The notes: generated by a model not told the origin, from the letters alone. 54,330 nucleotides of DNA from Pirellula staleyi DSM 6068 (GCA_945900945.1 CAMDKL010000020.1:1-54330); one strand, 5' to 3'; counted from the first letter of the stretch, positions 19,129 through 28,866 are shown. Numbers and translations: made by a program.

Positions 19129-20963
19129 GGTTTTGAATCAGCCAATTGCTCAATCGGAAAACCTCGGTCCCAAGGATGCCAGACCTTTTGATTTCGCAGT
19201 TGCGTGGGGCTTTCACGTGCGTCAATTGTCGCGGTGGTCCGATAAACGGCGCTCTGGCTGTCACGGTATCCGACAACTTGCACCGAATAAACATCGCTGC
19301 GGCAAGTAAGGTACGGTTCTAGTTCTTTTAGTTTGGCAAGATCGACTACGTCTAATAGCCAGCCGATTGTGTCCAATTCCTGAGATGTCGTCATTGCGTT
19401 TGTCGATCCAGATCGTTGCTGTACCATTTGCTGGGCTAACGATAATTCCAGACCGGGTACTCCCGCCAGAACTTCCGCCGGCGCTTCTGAAGCATCGATA
19501 CGCCCCTCCGAAACCAGCGACATATCGACTGTTACATCGTCAAGCACTCTTCCAAGATAGTTACGAACCTCCGATAAGTCACTCGAAAATGGATTGCGGA
19601 GCGTCCGTTTTACAGAAGAGGGTTGACTTGTTGGGCTACTGGCGGGACTGGATGTACTTAAGGGTGGTAGATCCACTACAGCCCCTACTAAATCGAGTGG
19701 ACTTCGGAAGTTGAAGATTGCGGCCTTCCCAAAATCGGGTGACCAATCTTGAACCAATTCAGCTGATAAACTAGCAACAGTTGCCGCATTCCCTTGGCTT
19801 AAAGTCGCGGCAGTCGATGGAATTGCTGGAATTGCTGGAATTGCTGGAATTGCTGGAATGAAACCGAGGGGAGGACTGATGGGAGGTGGAGATGAAGATG
19901 GAACTTGGACTTTTGGAACAGAATTGCCGAGGCGGATCGAATCATTGGATTTGGGCGAAGCTTGGATTGGTGCATTCACATTCGCATTCATATTACTCGG
20001 TCCAAATTGACGCATAGCAATGACAAAATTCGCCCAATCAGCCGACCAAATCAACGATAGTTGCCTATGCAGTGATTGAAGATCGGTTCCATTCAAAAAG
20101 ACCCTAGAGTGTCCATTTCGATTCGCGTTTCGATGTCCGCTAACCCAAGTTACATACCGCTGCAACGGTTTGAATCCGCCGGCTGGATTCGACGAACCCA
20201 TCGATTGCTTCGAAGCGGTTTGATTCAGGCTTTGGTGTTGACTGGCAAAACGGATCTCTATGGGATCAAGCTGATAGTTTTGATTGAGATCGCCACCGAA
20301 CCAGGTATGCCGAAGGTCTTCGAGAGACGCATGCTGGTCTTGCAATCCAGCCTTGTCGACCCGGACCGAAACGCCCAACTCTCTCAGCCAAGCGTCGACC
20401 ACCGCTTCGCTAACACCCGGCAAGCCAAGCAAAGTAGTACGCGCATGTCCTGGCTTCATCCGGTCCCAAGCAATCAACGTAGGAATATGAAGCTTGGCAG
20501 ATTCGTTCTCCAATCCGAAGCGAATAGGAAGCGAAGGAGTCCCAGCAATCTGAGATGCTGAAAGCGGGCTGTTAATCGCCTCTTCCGTAGCTCGGGGCGA
20601 GACCAAGCAAAAACGCCACGCATTCGGATCTCGGTTGGACTCGGTAGCAGTCACCGAAGCGTCCACAGCAATATCGCGAAAGATAGCTGCATTATCGACC
20701 AATCCGCCAATACTCATCCGCTGAGCCGGTGGCATCTCAACAATCGCAGCAGCCAGCTCCAATCCACTCATTGCGGCCAACCTCGCATGCACCTGCTCCT
20801 CGTGCAATCGCGTCAAGCGATATTGACTCTCCATGGTGAACGAAAATCGATAGGCCCCTAAAGCAATCAACATTACCAGGACAACAACGACCAGCAGTGC
20901 CATGCCCGTGCGTTGGCCGTTTGGTTGGCAATTAGAAATTCGTTTGGCGAGGGCTCTTTTCAC
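19125..20963 (-). CDS. GspK-like minor pseudopilin
   Basis: 612 residues. After about 20 polar residues comes GMALLVVVVLVMLIALGAYRF, a prepilin-type helix with glutamate-bearing continuation. The body is large, as in GspK, with helix-hairpin-helix-like segments (LLGLPGVSEAVVDAWLRELG; LAGVPGLELSLAQQMVQQR). A proline-rich insert includes a (Ile-Pro-Ala)n run encoded by a 9-bp tandem repeat at 19819-19859. GspK caps the pseudopilus tip. It lies between the J- and L-like genes with ATGA overlaps. Confidence 0.82.
   Translation of the reverse strand: MKRALAKRISNCQPNGQRTGMALLVVVVLVMLIALGAYRFSFTMESQYRLTRLHEEQVHARLAAMSGLELAAAIVEMPPAQRMSIGGLVDNAAIFRDIAVDASVTATESNRDPNAWRFCLVSPRATEEAINSPLSASQIAGTPSLPIRFGLENESAKLHIPTLIAWDRMKPGHARTTLLGLPGVSEAVVDAWLRELGVSVRVDKAGLQDQHASLEDLRHTWFGGDLNQNYQLDPIEIRFASQHQSLNQTASKQSMGSSNPAGGFKPLQRYVTWVSGHRNANRNGHSRVFLNGTDLQSLHRQLSLIWSADWANFVIAMRQFGPSNMNANVNAPIQASPKSNDSIRLGNSVPKVQVPSSSPPPISPPLGFIPAIPAIPAIPAIPSTAATLSQGNAATVASLSAELVQDWSPDFGKAAIFNFRSPLDLVGAVVDLPPLSTSSPASSPTSQPSSVKRTLRNPFSSDLSEVRNYLGRVLDDVTVDMSLVSEGRIDASEAPAEVLAGVPGLELSLAQQMVQQRSGSTNAMTTSQELDTIGWLLDVVDLAKLKELEPYLTCRSDVYSVQVVGYRDSQSAVYRTTATIDARESPTQLRNQKVWHPWDRGFPIEQLADSKP
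19819..19859 (+). repeat. 9-bp tandem repeat inside the gspK-like gene
   Basis: Four copies of GGAATTGCT plus GGAAT. On the coding strand this gives an Ile-Pro-Ala tract in the linker. Being a multiple of three, copy-number change would alter linker length without a frameshift. Confidence 0.9.
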
Positions 20964-22057
20964 GGGAGGTCTCGCGGCGTTGGTTGCTGTGTGACAGCCT
21001 TGCTGTAAGAACTTCCCTTGCCAACGTAGATAACGATCTGCACTTCGTTGGTCGACGATTCCATGAGTCCTTGATCGCTCGCATTCGAAACTTCTGCCGT
21101 CGTTTCCGTTGACAATGCCGACTCGGCAAATGACAAATCGTTAGCAAAGACATTTTCAATTGATGAACCTTCTTGATCGCTCGATTGTGCAGTTGCCTCA
21201 AAGGCAGGCCGCATGTCGGATACCGCAGGGAAGTCAAAGCCAAACGCGATTGCTCGCGGCAATCCACCGTTTAGAGTACTGTTCCATACCGACTTCCACG
21301 AACTTCCGTCGTAGTAGCGAAACTGTGCTTTCATCAGGCCCTCAAGTCGCGACTCGCGAATCGGTTGGCTGCTTGAAAGGATCTCTTCGTCCGTTTGCCG
21401 ATAGAGATCCTGGGCCGTTAAAACCCGTTCCGATGGACTTGTAATAACGGATGCAGTATTCGCGTCAATCATTTCGCGACGAGTTAAGACAAACTGCGTC
21501 TGATCCGAATTGCTGGTTATAGGACCTGACATGGAGACTGAATCCGACGGAACGGGTGTGAGACGGTATTCAATTTCGACGGTTTCGGCTGGCCAAGGTG
21601 AACTTGACGACCTAGCCAAACTCGATTCTTCGCCTATCTGCAGTGGATCGCTGAGTGACTCTTCGAGCTGCGATAAACCTAGGGAGCTTTCAAGTTGGGG
21701 TTGCACCGCATCGGACATTAGGTTTTCCAAAAAGGGGATCGGATCGATCGAAGGAGCGATCGTAACGGAAAAGCCCAATGCGCTTCCAATCAAACGCATT
21801 GGTTTCGAAGACGTTGACGATCTCGAAGTGTTCGAAACGCGCGGACTCTCCGGCATTGCTAAGTGCTGCATGTCCTCCTCCAACCAAGCTCTAGCCGAAC
21901 GAATGGTCTGCGTGCGGTATGAGAGTTTCCATCCGCGAATTTCAGCATCGCGAAACGTTCCCAACAACGACCAAGCGACGGCCATCAATGCACCGAGCAG
22001 CCCCAATGCAATCATGAGCTCAATCAACGTGAACGCAGAATGACCTTTTTTCATCAT
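20960..22057 (-). CDS. GspJ-like minor pseudopilin
   Basis: 365 residues beginning with a prepilin leader. After KKGHSA comes FTLIELMIALGLLGALMAVAW, the class III methylation segment with the key glutamate at +5 after phenylalanine +1. The residue before the cut would be Ala rather than the usual Gly, or cleavage occurs at the Gly three residues earlier. WLEEDMQHL and the size, larger than GspI and GspH, fit GspJ, with a Ser-rich insert typical of planctomycetes. ATGA overlaps on both sides. Confidence 0.82.
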   Translation of the reverse strand: MMKKGHSAFTLIELMIALGLLGALMAVAWSLLGTFRDAEIRGWKLSYRTQTIRSARAWLEEDMQHLAMPESPRVSNTSRSSTSSKPMRLIGSALGFSVTIAPSIDPIPFLENLMSDAVQPQLESSLGLSQLEESLSDPLQIGEESSLARSSSSPWPAETVEIEYRLTPVPSDSVSMSGPITSNSDQTQFVLTRREMIDANTASVITSPSERVLTAQDLYRQTDEEILSSSQPIRESRLEGLMKAQFRYYDGSSWKSVWNSTLNGGLPRAIAFGFDFPAVSDMRPAFEATAQSSDQEGSSIENVFANDLSFAESALSTETTAEVSNASDQGLMESSTNEVQIVIYVGKGSSYSKAVTQQPTPRDLP

Positions 22058-22596
22058 AGTGTGCCACCTGCCTCGCGTTTCGCACGATTTTTATTCGCCG
22101 GTGGTATCGAAGTCTCACTGCTATCTCTATCGGACGCTGGTGCTTCGATCTGCGGTCGACGAACGAGGCGAGAAAGTTGGCACAATGGCTCAGCGTCCGC
22201 GCTCGTTAACGAAGCATTCGCTTCGAAGAGTTCAACTTTGACTCGATAGAGCAAAGCTTGCGTTTCCATAGCTGCGCTGCTGTTTCGATTCGCTCCGATG
22301 CTGCCGCCTAGTTCGAATGGAGTAACTTCAATGCGAAAATTCCGAGCAGGGATGCTCGGTAGGACTCCATTTACTTCTTCGCGAATTTCCTCGCTGGCCA
22401 TGCGAGCGATAAACTCATCCAAAAGCGACTGCGCTTGCGAAACAGCGATCGTTCTCTCTTCGGCCTGATTACCGTACTTCGTTCCAAGTGAGATCAACGA
22501 AAAAAGAACCATGGCACTACCAGCCAAGATAGCCGTTGCGATGATGACTTCTAATAATGAAAAAGCCTCTCGAACACGCATAGCCAGGCGGCTCAC
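22054..22596 (-). CDS. GspI-like minor pseudopilin
   Basis: 180 residues with the leader MSRLAMRVREA and prepilin helix FSLLEVIIATAILAGSAMV. As in the J-like protein the residue before the predicted cut is Ala. AEERTIAVSQAQSLLDEFIARM is the typical GspI segment after the helix. It should form part of the pseudopilus tip with the J- and K-like proteins. Coupled by ATGA overlaps to H and J. Confidence 0.82.
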   Translation of the reverse strand: MSRLAMRVREAFSLLEVIIATAILAGSAMVLFSLISLGTKYGNQAEERTIAVSQAQSLLDEFIARMASEEIREEVNGVLPSIPARNFRIEVTPFELGGSIGANRNSSAAMETQALLYRVKVELFEANASLTSADAEPLCQLSRLVRRPQIEAPASDRDSSETSIPPANKNRAKREAGGTL

Positions 22597-23351
22597 CGGA
22601 CGATCTCCAATGCACCGGTTGCGGAAGCGTAGGTGACGGTCATCGTTTCATGGATCGATGTGTCGTATAGGACGATCGATACATTCCTACTTTGACCGGT
22701 GGCAGTGATCGGCAACCACCAATCGCTATGGGATGTTCCAAGTGCGGCGATGGCGGCTTCCGAATCGGTCGAGGCGTTGGCTAACGCCACATCACCGTTC
22801 CCTTTCGTGGCACTGTTGGTTTTGCTCGCCAGCGGATCGGTATCCGATCCACTGGCGTTTTCATCGTTTGCGTCGGTGGTCGAGTCCAAAGTCCAGTTCA
22901 CTTCGGTGATCACAATCGATTCAGGAAGTCGCCAAGTTCTAGGCGTTTTTCCGCCTTCTTGCGTTTTCAAGCCAAGTCCTTGCGGCACACTTGCTGTCGC
23001 ATCGGTTAGAATGCGACTTTGGATTGACCCTATACCTAACAAGGATGCGTTAAGGGAACTATCCTCATCTTCCGCGTTCGTGAAATTCGAAAACGATCCA
23101 GTGCGCACTTCGTGGTTGCCTTGCTGCATTTGAACGAAGATCGGCGTCCCTGACGTAATCGCTTCGTAACGTCCCTCGTCGATCGCTTCCCGAAGTACTT
23201 GTGCCGCTTCATTGAGCGTAGTGCGGCGAAGTGTTCGTTGCATATTTGGCCATGCGATGGCAAGTAATCCAACCATTACCACTAGAACAATCATCAATTC
23301 GAGCAGCGAGAAACCTCGAACGAAGCGGTGCGGTTTCAAATGGTTATACAT
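22593..23351 (-). CDS. GspH-like minor pseudopilin
   Basis: 252 residues. The leader HRFVRG precedes FSLLELMIVLVVMVGLLAIAW, with the normal Gly before the cleavage site. LRRTTLNEAAQVLREAIDEGRYEAI and TPIFVQMQQG fit GspH. The ATG at 23351 is chosen since it has GGAG about 8 bases upstream; the frame extends to 23420 without added similarity. The middle (about 100-200) is a Ser/Asp-rich insert. Confidence 0.82.
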   Translation of the reverse strand: MYNHLKPHRFVRGFSLLELMIVLVVMVGLLAIAWPNMQRTLRRTTLNEAAQVLREAIDEGRYEAITSGTPIFVQMQQGNHEVRTGSFSNFTNAEDEDSSLNASLLGIGSIQSRILTDATASVPQGLGLKTQEGGKTPRTWRLPESIVITEVNWTLDSTTDANDENASGSDTDPLASKTNSATKGNGDVALANASTDSEAAIAALGTSHSDWWLPITATGQSRNVSIVLYDTSIHETMTVTYASATGALEIVR

Positions 23352-23489
23352 AGGTGAACTCCAATCCCAACTGCCGAAACGATTCTGGTCCCGATTATTC
23401 ATTAGCCGTCGGGCGCTCACCCACGGTTGTCATCCTCACGAAAACCGCAGGCTATCGCCAGGCGGCTACTCCATGAACAGTATTTATTG

Positions 23490-24017
23490 TTACTTGGAGG
23501 TCGAACTCGAGCTGGAAGCTTCGTCATCAATTTGCGGTTGATTTGAGATGTCGTCGCTCGTGCCCGGTTGGCGATCTGGGCCCAACGAGAAGATGTGAGG
23601 AAAATCGGATGTTGTATCCTTCGAGCTCGAACCGCCGTCTGATGCAGACGAATCCGTAACATACTCGTATTGGAAGCTGCTTCCCCATGGATCTTTGGGT
23701 AACTTTCCACCTTCGATGTAGGGTCCGTCCCACTTCTTCGCAAGAGTTTCGTCTTCGGGCGGACTAACTAAAAGATCGAGGCCTTCTTCGGTCAGGGGAA
23801 AAGTCTTCATGTCGACTGCGTACATTTTGATCGCAGACGCGAGATTGCCGATTTGGACCTGAGCGGTTCGAATATCGGCCTTCTTCTGCGATCCGAGTAG
23901 ACGCGGACCAACGATAGCTATTAGGCCGACCAAAATGATCAAAACGATCATCAATTCGAGCAACGTTAAGCCGTGCCGGGTGTGTCGAGAATTTCGAAAA
24001 GACATGGTTGAGTCCAT
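23490..24017 (-). CDS. GspG-like major pseudopilin
   Basis: 175 residues. The leader ends RHTRHG, then LTLLELMIVLIILVGLIAIVG. KADIRTAQVQIGNLASAIKMY, TFPLTEEGLDLLV, DGPYIEGGKLPKDPWGSSFQ and FSLGPDRQPGTSDDI are the full GspG signature, including the C-terminal calcium-site loop. An unusual tail of about 20 mainly Ser, Asp and Glu residues follows. It forms the pseudopilus shaft. A 138-base gap separates it from the H-like gene. Confidence 0.92.
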   Translation of the reverse strand: MDSTMSFRNSRHTRHGLTLLELMIVLIILVGLIAIVGPRLLGSQKKADIRTAQVQIGNLASAIKMYAVDMKTFPLTEEGLDLLVSPPEDETLAKKWDGPYIEGGKLPKDPWGSSFQYEYVTDSSASDGGSSSKDTTSDFPHIFSLGPDRQPGTSDDISNQPQIDDEASSSSSTSK

Positions 24018-24053
24018 ATTTAGGTGGGAGGGTTGAGGGTTGAGGGTAATTTT

Positions 24054-24140
24054 TGCGATTTCGTGAACCGGCGGGCGCTAGCACCGGGCCTAAAAGGCGC
24101 TAGCCAAATGGCACTCACTTTACTGAGCCGCAGGCGCTAG
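24054..24140 (-). repeat. Cluster of three GCTAGCGCC-type repeat units
   Basis: On the minus strand three units stand in a row: one near 24140-24122 (GGCTAGCGCCTGCGGCTCA), one near 24105-24096 (GGCTAGCGCC), and a long one at 24090-24054 that matches 535-571. They fill most of the gap between the F- and G-like genes. Just beyond, a GGGTTGA motif is repeated two to three times (24030-24047). Confidence 0.7.
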
Positions 24141-24177
24141 CCTATGTCGCGTTTCTTAATCGTGGTTCCTTCCCATT

Positions 24178-25398
24178 CTAACCAACGGACGAGTTTAGAT
24201 CAAACACGGGCAACAGCACCCCTACAATGACGAACATGACCATGGAGCCAATCAGGATGAGCATCAACGGTTCGATCATACGAACGAGCACCTCGAGACG
24301 ACGTTCGATGCGATTGTCGATACGGTCGGCTATCTTGATCAGGACTTCATCGAGTGTGTTCGATTCCTCGGCAACGCGAATCATCGCCATGACTTGTGGC
24401 GGAATGAGCCCGCTGGCCGCGAGCGGTTTGGAAAGGGTATCGCCAGCGGTCACATTCTCGACCGATTTCATCATAGCCTCAGCCAGTAACGTGTTTCCTG
24501 TCGATTCGCTGCTGATCCGAAGAGATCGAAGGAGCGGAACACCGTTTCGAAGCATTGTCCCAAGGACTCGGCATGCACGGGAGACTGCAGCATCATGAAA
24601 AATCGAACCGACCAGTGGCGTCTTCAATTTCAACCTGTCTAAAATCCGACGTCCTGTCGTCGTTCGGATCGCACGATAGGTTCCAAAGCCAATGGCAGCA
24701 ATCGCCAGTAGAACAAAAAGTCCATAGTTCAACATCAAATGACTTGTTCCAAGCAATACGATAGTGATTAGAGGAAGCCCCGTTCCGTTTTGTTCAAGGC
24801 GATCAAAAAAAGGCTGAAATTTGGGTACCAAAAAAACGACCATTAAAGTCGTAATGATCGAACCTACGATGCCGAGAATAATTGGATAGGCCAGTGCCCC
24901 GACGATTTTGCTGCGCATTTCATCTTGCTTTCGCAAAAACATCGCAATGCGTTGGAGGGCTTCTTCTAAGAATGCTCCCTCCTGGCCTGCTCGAACCATA
25001 CTGAGTGTCAGTTCATTGAACATCGCGGACTCTTTACTCATGGCAACATCCAGACTGTCCCCTTGCGAAACGGCGTCATGAATACGCAAGGAAATGACTT
25101 TGAGCCGCGGATTTTCGGTCGCTTCTGCAAGGATCTTGAGGGCCTCGAGCATAGCAACTCCGTTGCTCAAGAGATCTGCAAGCTGCCCACAGAAGTCCGC
25201 TGTTTGCTCTTTGGTTACTCGAACAGGTAGCGAAATAGATGCCCGATTCGCTTTTCCCGTTTTATGGTCGACCAAGGTCATCGGGAACAGGGACTGTGAA
25301 CGAAGCCTTTGCATCGCTTCGGACCGACTCGCGGCTGCGATGGTACCGGAGCGTTTTTCTCCAGTCGTTGATTTCGCGGTGTATGCAAAGTCTGTCAT
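24178..25398 (-). CDS. gspF: GspF-like inner-membrane platform protein
   Basis: 406 residues with two GspF domains. The first is EQTADFCGQLADLLSNGVAM with a conserved FCRQLA-type motif and GDSLDVAM. The second is SRACRVLGTMLRNGVPLLRS. Three membrane helices fall about 170-195, 220-240 and near the C-terminus (EPLMLILIGSMVMFVIVGVL). It anchors the ATPase and guides pseudopilin assembly. Only five bases separate it from gspE. Confidence 0.94.
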   Translation of the reverse strand: MTDFAYTAKSTTGEKRSGTIAAASRSEAMQRLRSQSLFPMTLVDHKTGKANRASISLPVRVTKEQTADFCGQLADLLSNGVAMLEALKILAEATENPRLKVISLRIHDAVSQGDSLDVAMSKESAMFNELTLSMVRAGQEGAFLEEALQRIAMFLRKQDEMRSKIVGALAYPIILGIVGSIITTLMVVFLVPKFQPFFDRLEQNGTGLPLITIVLLGTSHLMLNYGLFVLLAIAAIGFGTYRAIRTTTGRRILDRLKLKTPLVGSIFHDAAVSRACRVLGTMLRNGVPLLRSLRISSESTGNTLLAEAMMKSVENVTAGDTLSKPLAASGLIPPQVMAMIRVAEESNTLDEVLIKIADRIDNRIERRLEVLVRMIEPLMLILIGSMVMFVIVGVLLPVFDLNSSVG

Positions 25399-25403
25399 CG
25401 CAC

Positions 25404-27098
25404 TCAGTCCGCTTTCGTCACTCGTACGATTTCATCGATGGTGGTGATTCCCGACATCGCTTTGTCCCAACCATCCATCCGCATAGTCTTCATGCCATTT
25501 CGAATCGCAACTTGTTTGATCGCATCCGAAGTCCCCTTTTGCGTCATCATTTGGCGGATCTCTTCATTGGTAACCAACAACTCGTAGATACCCAAGCGAC
25601 CGTGATAACCGGTCTTGCGGCAACTGTCACAACCAATGGGCCGAAAGAGTATCAACTTGGGATCAAGTCGATGCTCCACTGGAAAATCGCTGGGCAGTTC
25701 TGTTGCGTTGGGATGGTAAGGCTCTTTGCAATCGTCACACAGTACGCGAACAAGCCGTTGGGCCAAGACTCCCTCGACGGTGCTTGCGACTAAGAAAGGC
25801 TCAACTCCCATATCACACAATCGCATGAATGCGCTAGCCGAATCGTTGGTGTGCAATGTGCTGAATACAAGGTGACCGGTCAACGAAGCTTGAGTCGCAT
25901 TCTCTGCGGTTTCCAAATCGCGAATTTCACCTACGAGCACAACGTCAGGATCATGTCGCAAAATGGCCCTCAAACATGCGGCAAATGTTAAGCCAACCTT
26001 GGTATGCACCTGAATCTGATTGATCCCCTCCAATTGGTATTCGATGGGGTCCTCGGTGGTCACAATCTTGATATCTTCCGACTTGATCTCGCTGAGCGCA
26101 CTATAAAGTGTCGTTGTTTTGCCCGAACCCGTTGGCCCAGTAACGAGTACAATTCCGTGTGGCATTCGAATGAGTTTCTGAAAAGTCTCGTAGACCGACT
26201 CCGGCATTCCTATGCCTCGCAAAGAGAATTTAAGATTCGTTTTGTCGAGCACACGCATCACGACCCCTTCGCCGTGAAGCATTGGAATAATGGAGACACG
26301 CACGTCGATTTCCCGCCCCGCAACTCGCAGCTTGATGCGCCCGTCCTGCGGCACACGTTTTTCAGCGATGTTCATTTTGGCCATGATCTTCAATCGACTA
26401 ATGATCGCGGCTCGGAACTGGTTCATCTCGGGCGGCGTCGGCTGTTTCTGCAAGACTCCGTCAATGCGATGTCGTATTTTCAAGCCGGACTCTTGCGACT
26501 CAATATGGATGTCGCTGGCTCTGGCTTGAACGGCTTCGCTAAGAATCTCATTAACGAGTCCCACAACCGACGCTTGCTGAGCTTCCTCAGCATCCTCCAA
26601 ACTGTCTGGATCGATCCCTTCGAGCATTTCCACGTCGCCAGCCTGTTGTCGCTGTAACGCTATCAAACCATCGATTGTCTCCGAGCCAACTCCCAAATGC
26701 CGTTTGATCAACTTCTGTACGGTTTCCTGGGCCGCCACCACCGGTCGCACCTCGACCTCCATCGCCGACGCTACCGAATCGATCGCAGCAAAGTCAAATG
26801 GATTGCTGACAGCTAATCGCAGCCAACCGGTTCCGCGTTCAATCGGAAAAACAGCATGACGGTGGATTAGCTTTGCCGGGAATCCATCCAGCGTCTCTAG
26901 AGCTAAATCGACACTATCTGATTCAAGCCATTCGAGATTCATGGATCGAGCGCTCGTCGCAAGCAACTCTTGTGGACTGTTGAACGACCATTGCTCTGCC
27001 AGTAGTTCCAGGGAATCGCCCAAAAAGAGGCAATCCGCCAATTGACGCAACTGTACCGAGTCAAGCAACGGATGCATTCCCGTAGAATTCGAGATCAT
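25404..27098 (-). CDS. gspE: GspE/PilB-type secretion ATPase
   Basis: 564 residues. An N-terminal N1E/MshE-like domain is followed by the ATPase. Walker A is GPTGSGKT, then the Asp box around IKIVTTEDPIEYQ, Walker B as DPDVVLVGEIRD, and the His box TGHLVFSTLHTN. The zinc knuckle is CDDCKEPYH ... CDSCRKTGYHGRLG. It powers pseudopilus assembly from the cytoplasmic side. It is the first gene of the operon, and its promoter should lie in the 440-base gap upstream. The start could be M1 at 27098 or an ATG seven codons later. Confidence 0.95.
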   Translation of the reverse strand: MISNSTGMHPLLDSVQLRQLADCLFLGDSLELLAEQWSFNSPQELLATSARSMNLEWLESDSVDLALETLDGFPAKLIHRHAVFPIERGTGWLRLAVSNPFDFAAIDSVASAMEVEVRPVVAAQETVQKLIKRHLGVGSETIDGLIALQRQQAGDVEMLEGIDPDSLEDAEEAQQASVVGLVNEILSEAVQARASDIHIESQESGLKIRHRIDGVLQKQPTPPEMNQFRAAIISRLKIMAKMNIAEKRVPQDGRIKLRVAGREIDVRVSIIPMLHGEGVVMRVLDKTNLKFSLRGIGMPESVYETFQKLIRMPHGIVLVTGPTGSGKTTTLYSALSEIKSEDIKIVTTEDPIEYQLEGINQIQVHTKVGLTFAACLRAILRHDPDVVLVGEIRDLETAENATQASLTGHLVFSTLHTNDSASAFMRLCDMGVEPFLVASTVEGVLAQRLVRVLCDDCKEPYHPNATELPSDFPVEHRLDPKLILFRPIGCDSCRKTGYHGRLGIYELLVTNEEIRQMMTQKGTSDAIKQVAIRNGMKTMRMDGWDKAMSGITTIDEIVRVTKAD

Positions 27099-27540
27099 CG
27101 TGTCAATCCATGGGTACGGGTGATGCTTGCCATAGCGAACGGGGGGCTAAGGACGTAAGTTCGCGATATCGTGGGAAGCATTAGGAACAAAGGCGGGGGT
27201 CGATCGACGAGGACTTTTCTCCAAAATCGTTCGAACAATTAGGTGGGATGTAGGTTAGGACCGAGATAAGGATCGGATAAAAGCGAAGTTCAAGTATAGT
27301 CCAAAATCGCCTATTTTACGACCGCATTCCTGAATTCGACATTTGCACCGCGAATCGCCATAAATATTGATACCCCCTAAGTAGTGGAAACGCTGAATAT
27401 TAGTAGTTTTTAAGATCGTCCATAAGGGTTCCGGATGGACCATTGCAATTTCAGCCTGTTTGACAGGCGCTATGCGCAATGCCAAACTGCGCTTGAATCC
27501 ACATTCCAGACATTTATCCAGTTTTGAAGGCGAACGAATA
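27099..27540. other. Long divergent intergenic region upstream of gspE
   Basis: About 440 bases between divergent genes. No coding sequence or strong hairpin stands out. It probably carries the promoter of the secretion operon and that of the small membrane gene, but no promoter boxes could be assigned with confidence. Confidence 0.4.
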
Positions 27541-27855
27541 ATGAATGCTACTAATCCGACCAAAGGCCGCGTAACATCGATCCCGTTGTTAATTGCATTT
27601 GGGGTGCTTGGTGTGGCGGCTTATTTTGCCGGTCCAACTGCCATGGCCTACTTTTTTCTTTTTCAGGAAGAAGCAAAATCGAGAGCGATTTATGATGCCA
27701 TTTCGAAGGAGGAATTCATGGCGCAACGTCGACCGGGAGGAAATGCCACCAGTCCGTCCGCACCTTCTGTAGACGCAGTCCCAAATGCCGGAAAGCCGGA
27801 AACCACTCTCACATCCGTGACGGAAGAGCCCGCAAAAGAAGCTCCCAAAGAATAA
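27541..27855 (+). CDS. Small single-pass membrane protein
   Basis: 104 residues. A short basic N-terminus leads to one membrane segment (IPLLIAFGVLGVAAYFAGPT AMAYFFLF), then a Pro, Ala, Ser and Glu-rich tail (SAPSVDAVPNAGKPE). The ATG at 27541 fits the protein better than one at 27460. GAAGG lies about 12 bases upstream. It is transcribed away from gspE. No family recognised. Confidence 0.6.
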   Translation: MNATNPTKGRVTSIPLLIAFGVLGVAAYFAGPTAMAYFFLFQEEAKSRAIYDAISKEEFMAQRRPGGNATSPSAPSVDAVPNAGKPETTLTSVTEEPAKEAPKE

Positions 27856-27926
27856 ATCTGTAAGCAATGGACGAGTCGAACTCGGGTTTTCTTTTTGCAC
27901 CACGACGCGCAAGTACAGACCCAACT

Positions 27927-28736
27927 TTAAACGTTCAGGGCGGTGCGGAAGGAATCCATGGTTTGCTGCGCTGCTTTCGCCGCATCTGGTTTTGAAAAAA
28001 CCTCGGCGCTCAAGTAGCCCGTATATCCAATCTCCTGAAGTGCGGCGATGACAGGTGGGATATCGAGATGTCCCAGGCCGACAGCCATTCGATTGGAATC
28101 CGCGAAATGCACATGGCCAATCGCCTTGCCTGCACGACGAATCGAGTTCGCAATATTCGCCTCTTCGATATTCATATGGAACAAATCGGCAAGGAGTCGC
28201 AGGTTTGGCAAGCCATCGATCAAGTTAAGCCCTTGATCAAGCGTGTTTGCTTGATCGGTCTCGTAACGATTTAGCGGTTCGAAGAGAACTACCGTCTCAT
28301 ATTGATTTGCATGTCGGCTTAAAATCTCAAGCCCTTCCCGAAGATATGCATTGGCCGTTTCACACTTGACGGCATGACTCGATCTGCCTTGCATAGAACC
28401 GATGATGGCTGGAGCGTCCAATTCGGCGGCGCAGTCGATGATGGTTCGAATGAAATCGATCGCGCGCTGTCGAACGATCTCGTCTTCGTCTGCGAGTTGT
28501 AAACGATGTTTGACCCAGCCAGCGCCGGTCCCAACTGCGGCCACGGAGAGGCCATGGTCTGCTAACGTTTTTGCCAGAAACAAGTGTCGCAATGTATCCG
28601 CATCGGGTGGGAAGATTTCGATAGCATCGAAGCCCATTTGATGAGCTTGGGAAATTGCATTCTTTGCATCGCCCCAGAAGACGAACGGTCCACCTCGTGC
28701 TTCATCGACAAGAGACAGCGTAATTGCAGACTTCAT
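27927..28736 (-). CDS. Sugar phosphate isomerase/epimerase-like TIM-barrel protein
   Basis: 269 residues of the xylose isomerase-like/AP endonuclease 2 superfamily. It starts MKSAITLSLVDEARGGPF. GFDAIEIFPP, VAAVGTGAGWVKHR, VVLFEPLNRYETD, LRLLADLFHMNIEE, GHVHFADSNRMAVGLGHLD and YLSAEVF carry the metal-binding Glu, Asp and His residues. Relatives include hydroxypyruvate isomerase and sugar epimerases. The substrate is not determinable. An ATG at 28805 would add 23 residues without similarity. Confidence 0.82.
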   Translation of the reverse strand: MKSAITLSLVDEARGGPFVFWGDAKNAISQAHQMGFDAIEIFPPDADTLRHLFLAKTLADHGLSVAAVGTGAGWVKHRLQLADEDEIVRQRAIDFIRTIIDCAAELDAPAIIGSMQGRSSHAVKCETANAYLREGLEILSRHANQYETVVLFEPLNRYETDQANTLDQGLNLIDGLPNLRLLADLFHMNIEEANIANSIRRAGKAIGHVHFADSNRMAVGLGHLDIPPVIAALQEIGYTGYLSAEVFSKPDAAKAAQQTMDSFRTALNV

Positions 28737-28866
28737 CAAAACAATTCTTTCGAATAATGGGGATCGGAATCTTGCCAAAGGAACAAGGAAAGGGACGGTG
28801 GACATTTACCATAAGCGGAGATTTCTGTAGCTTAAGGCTAAATAGAATAACCTCGAGGAGACTTTT

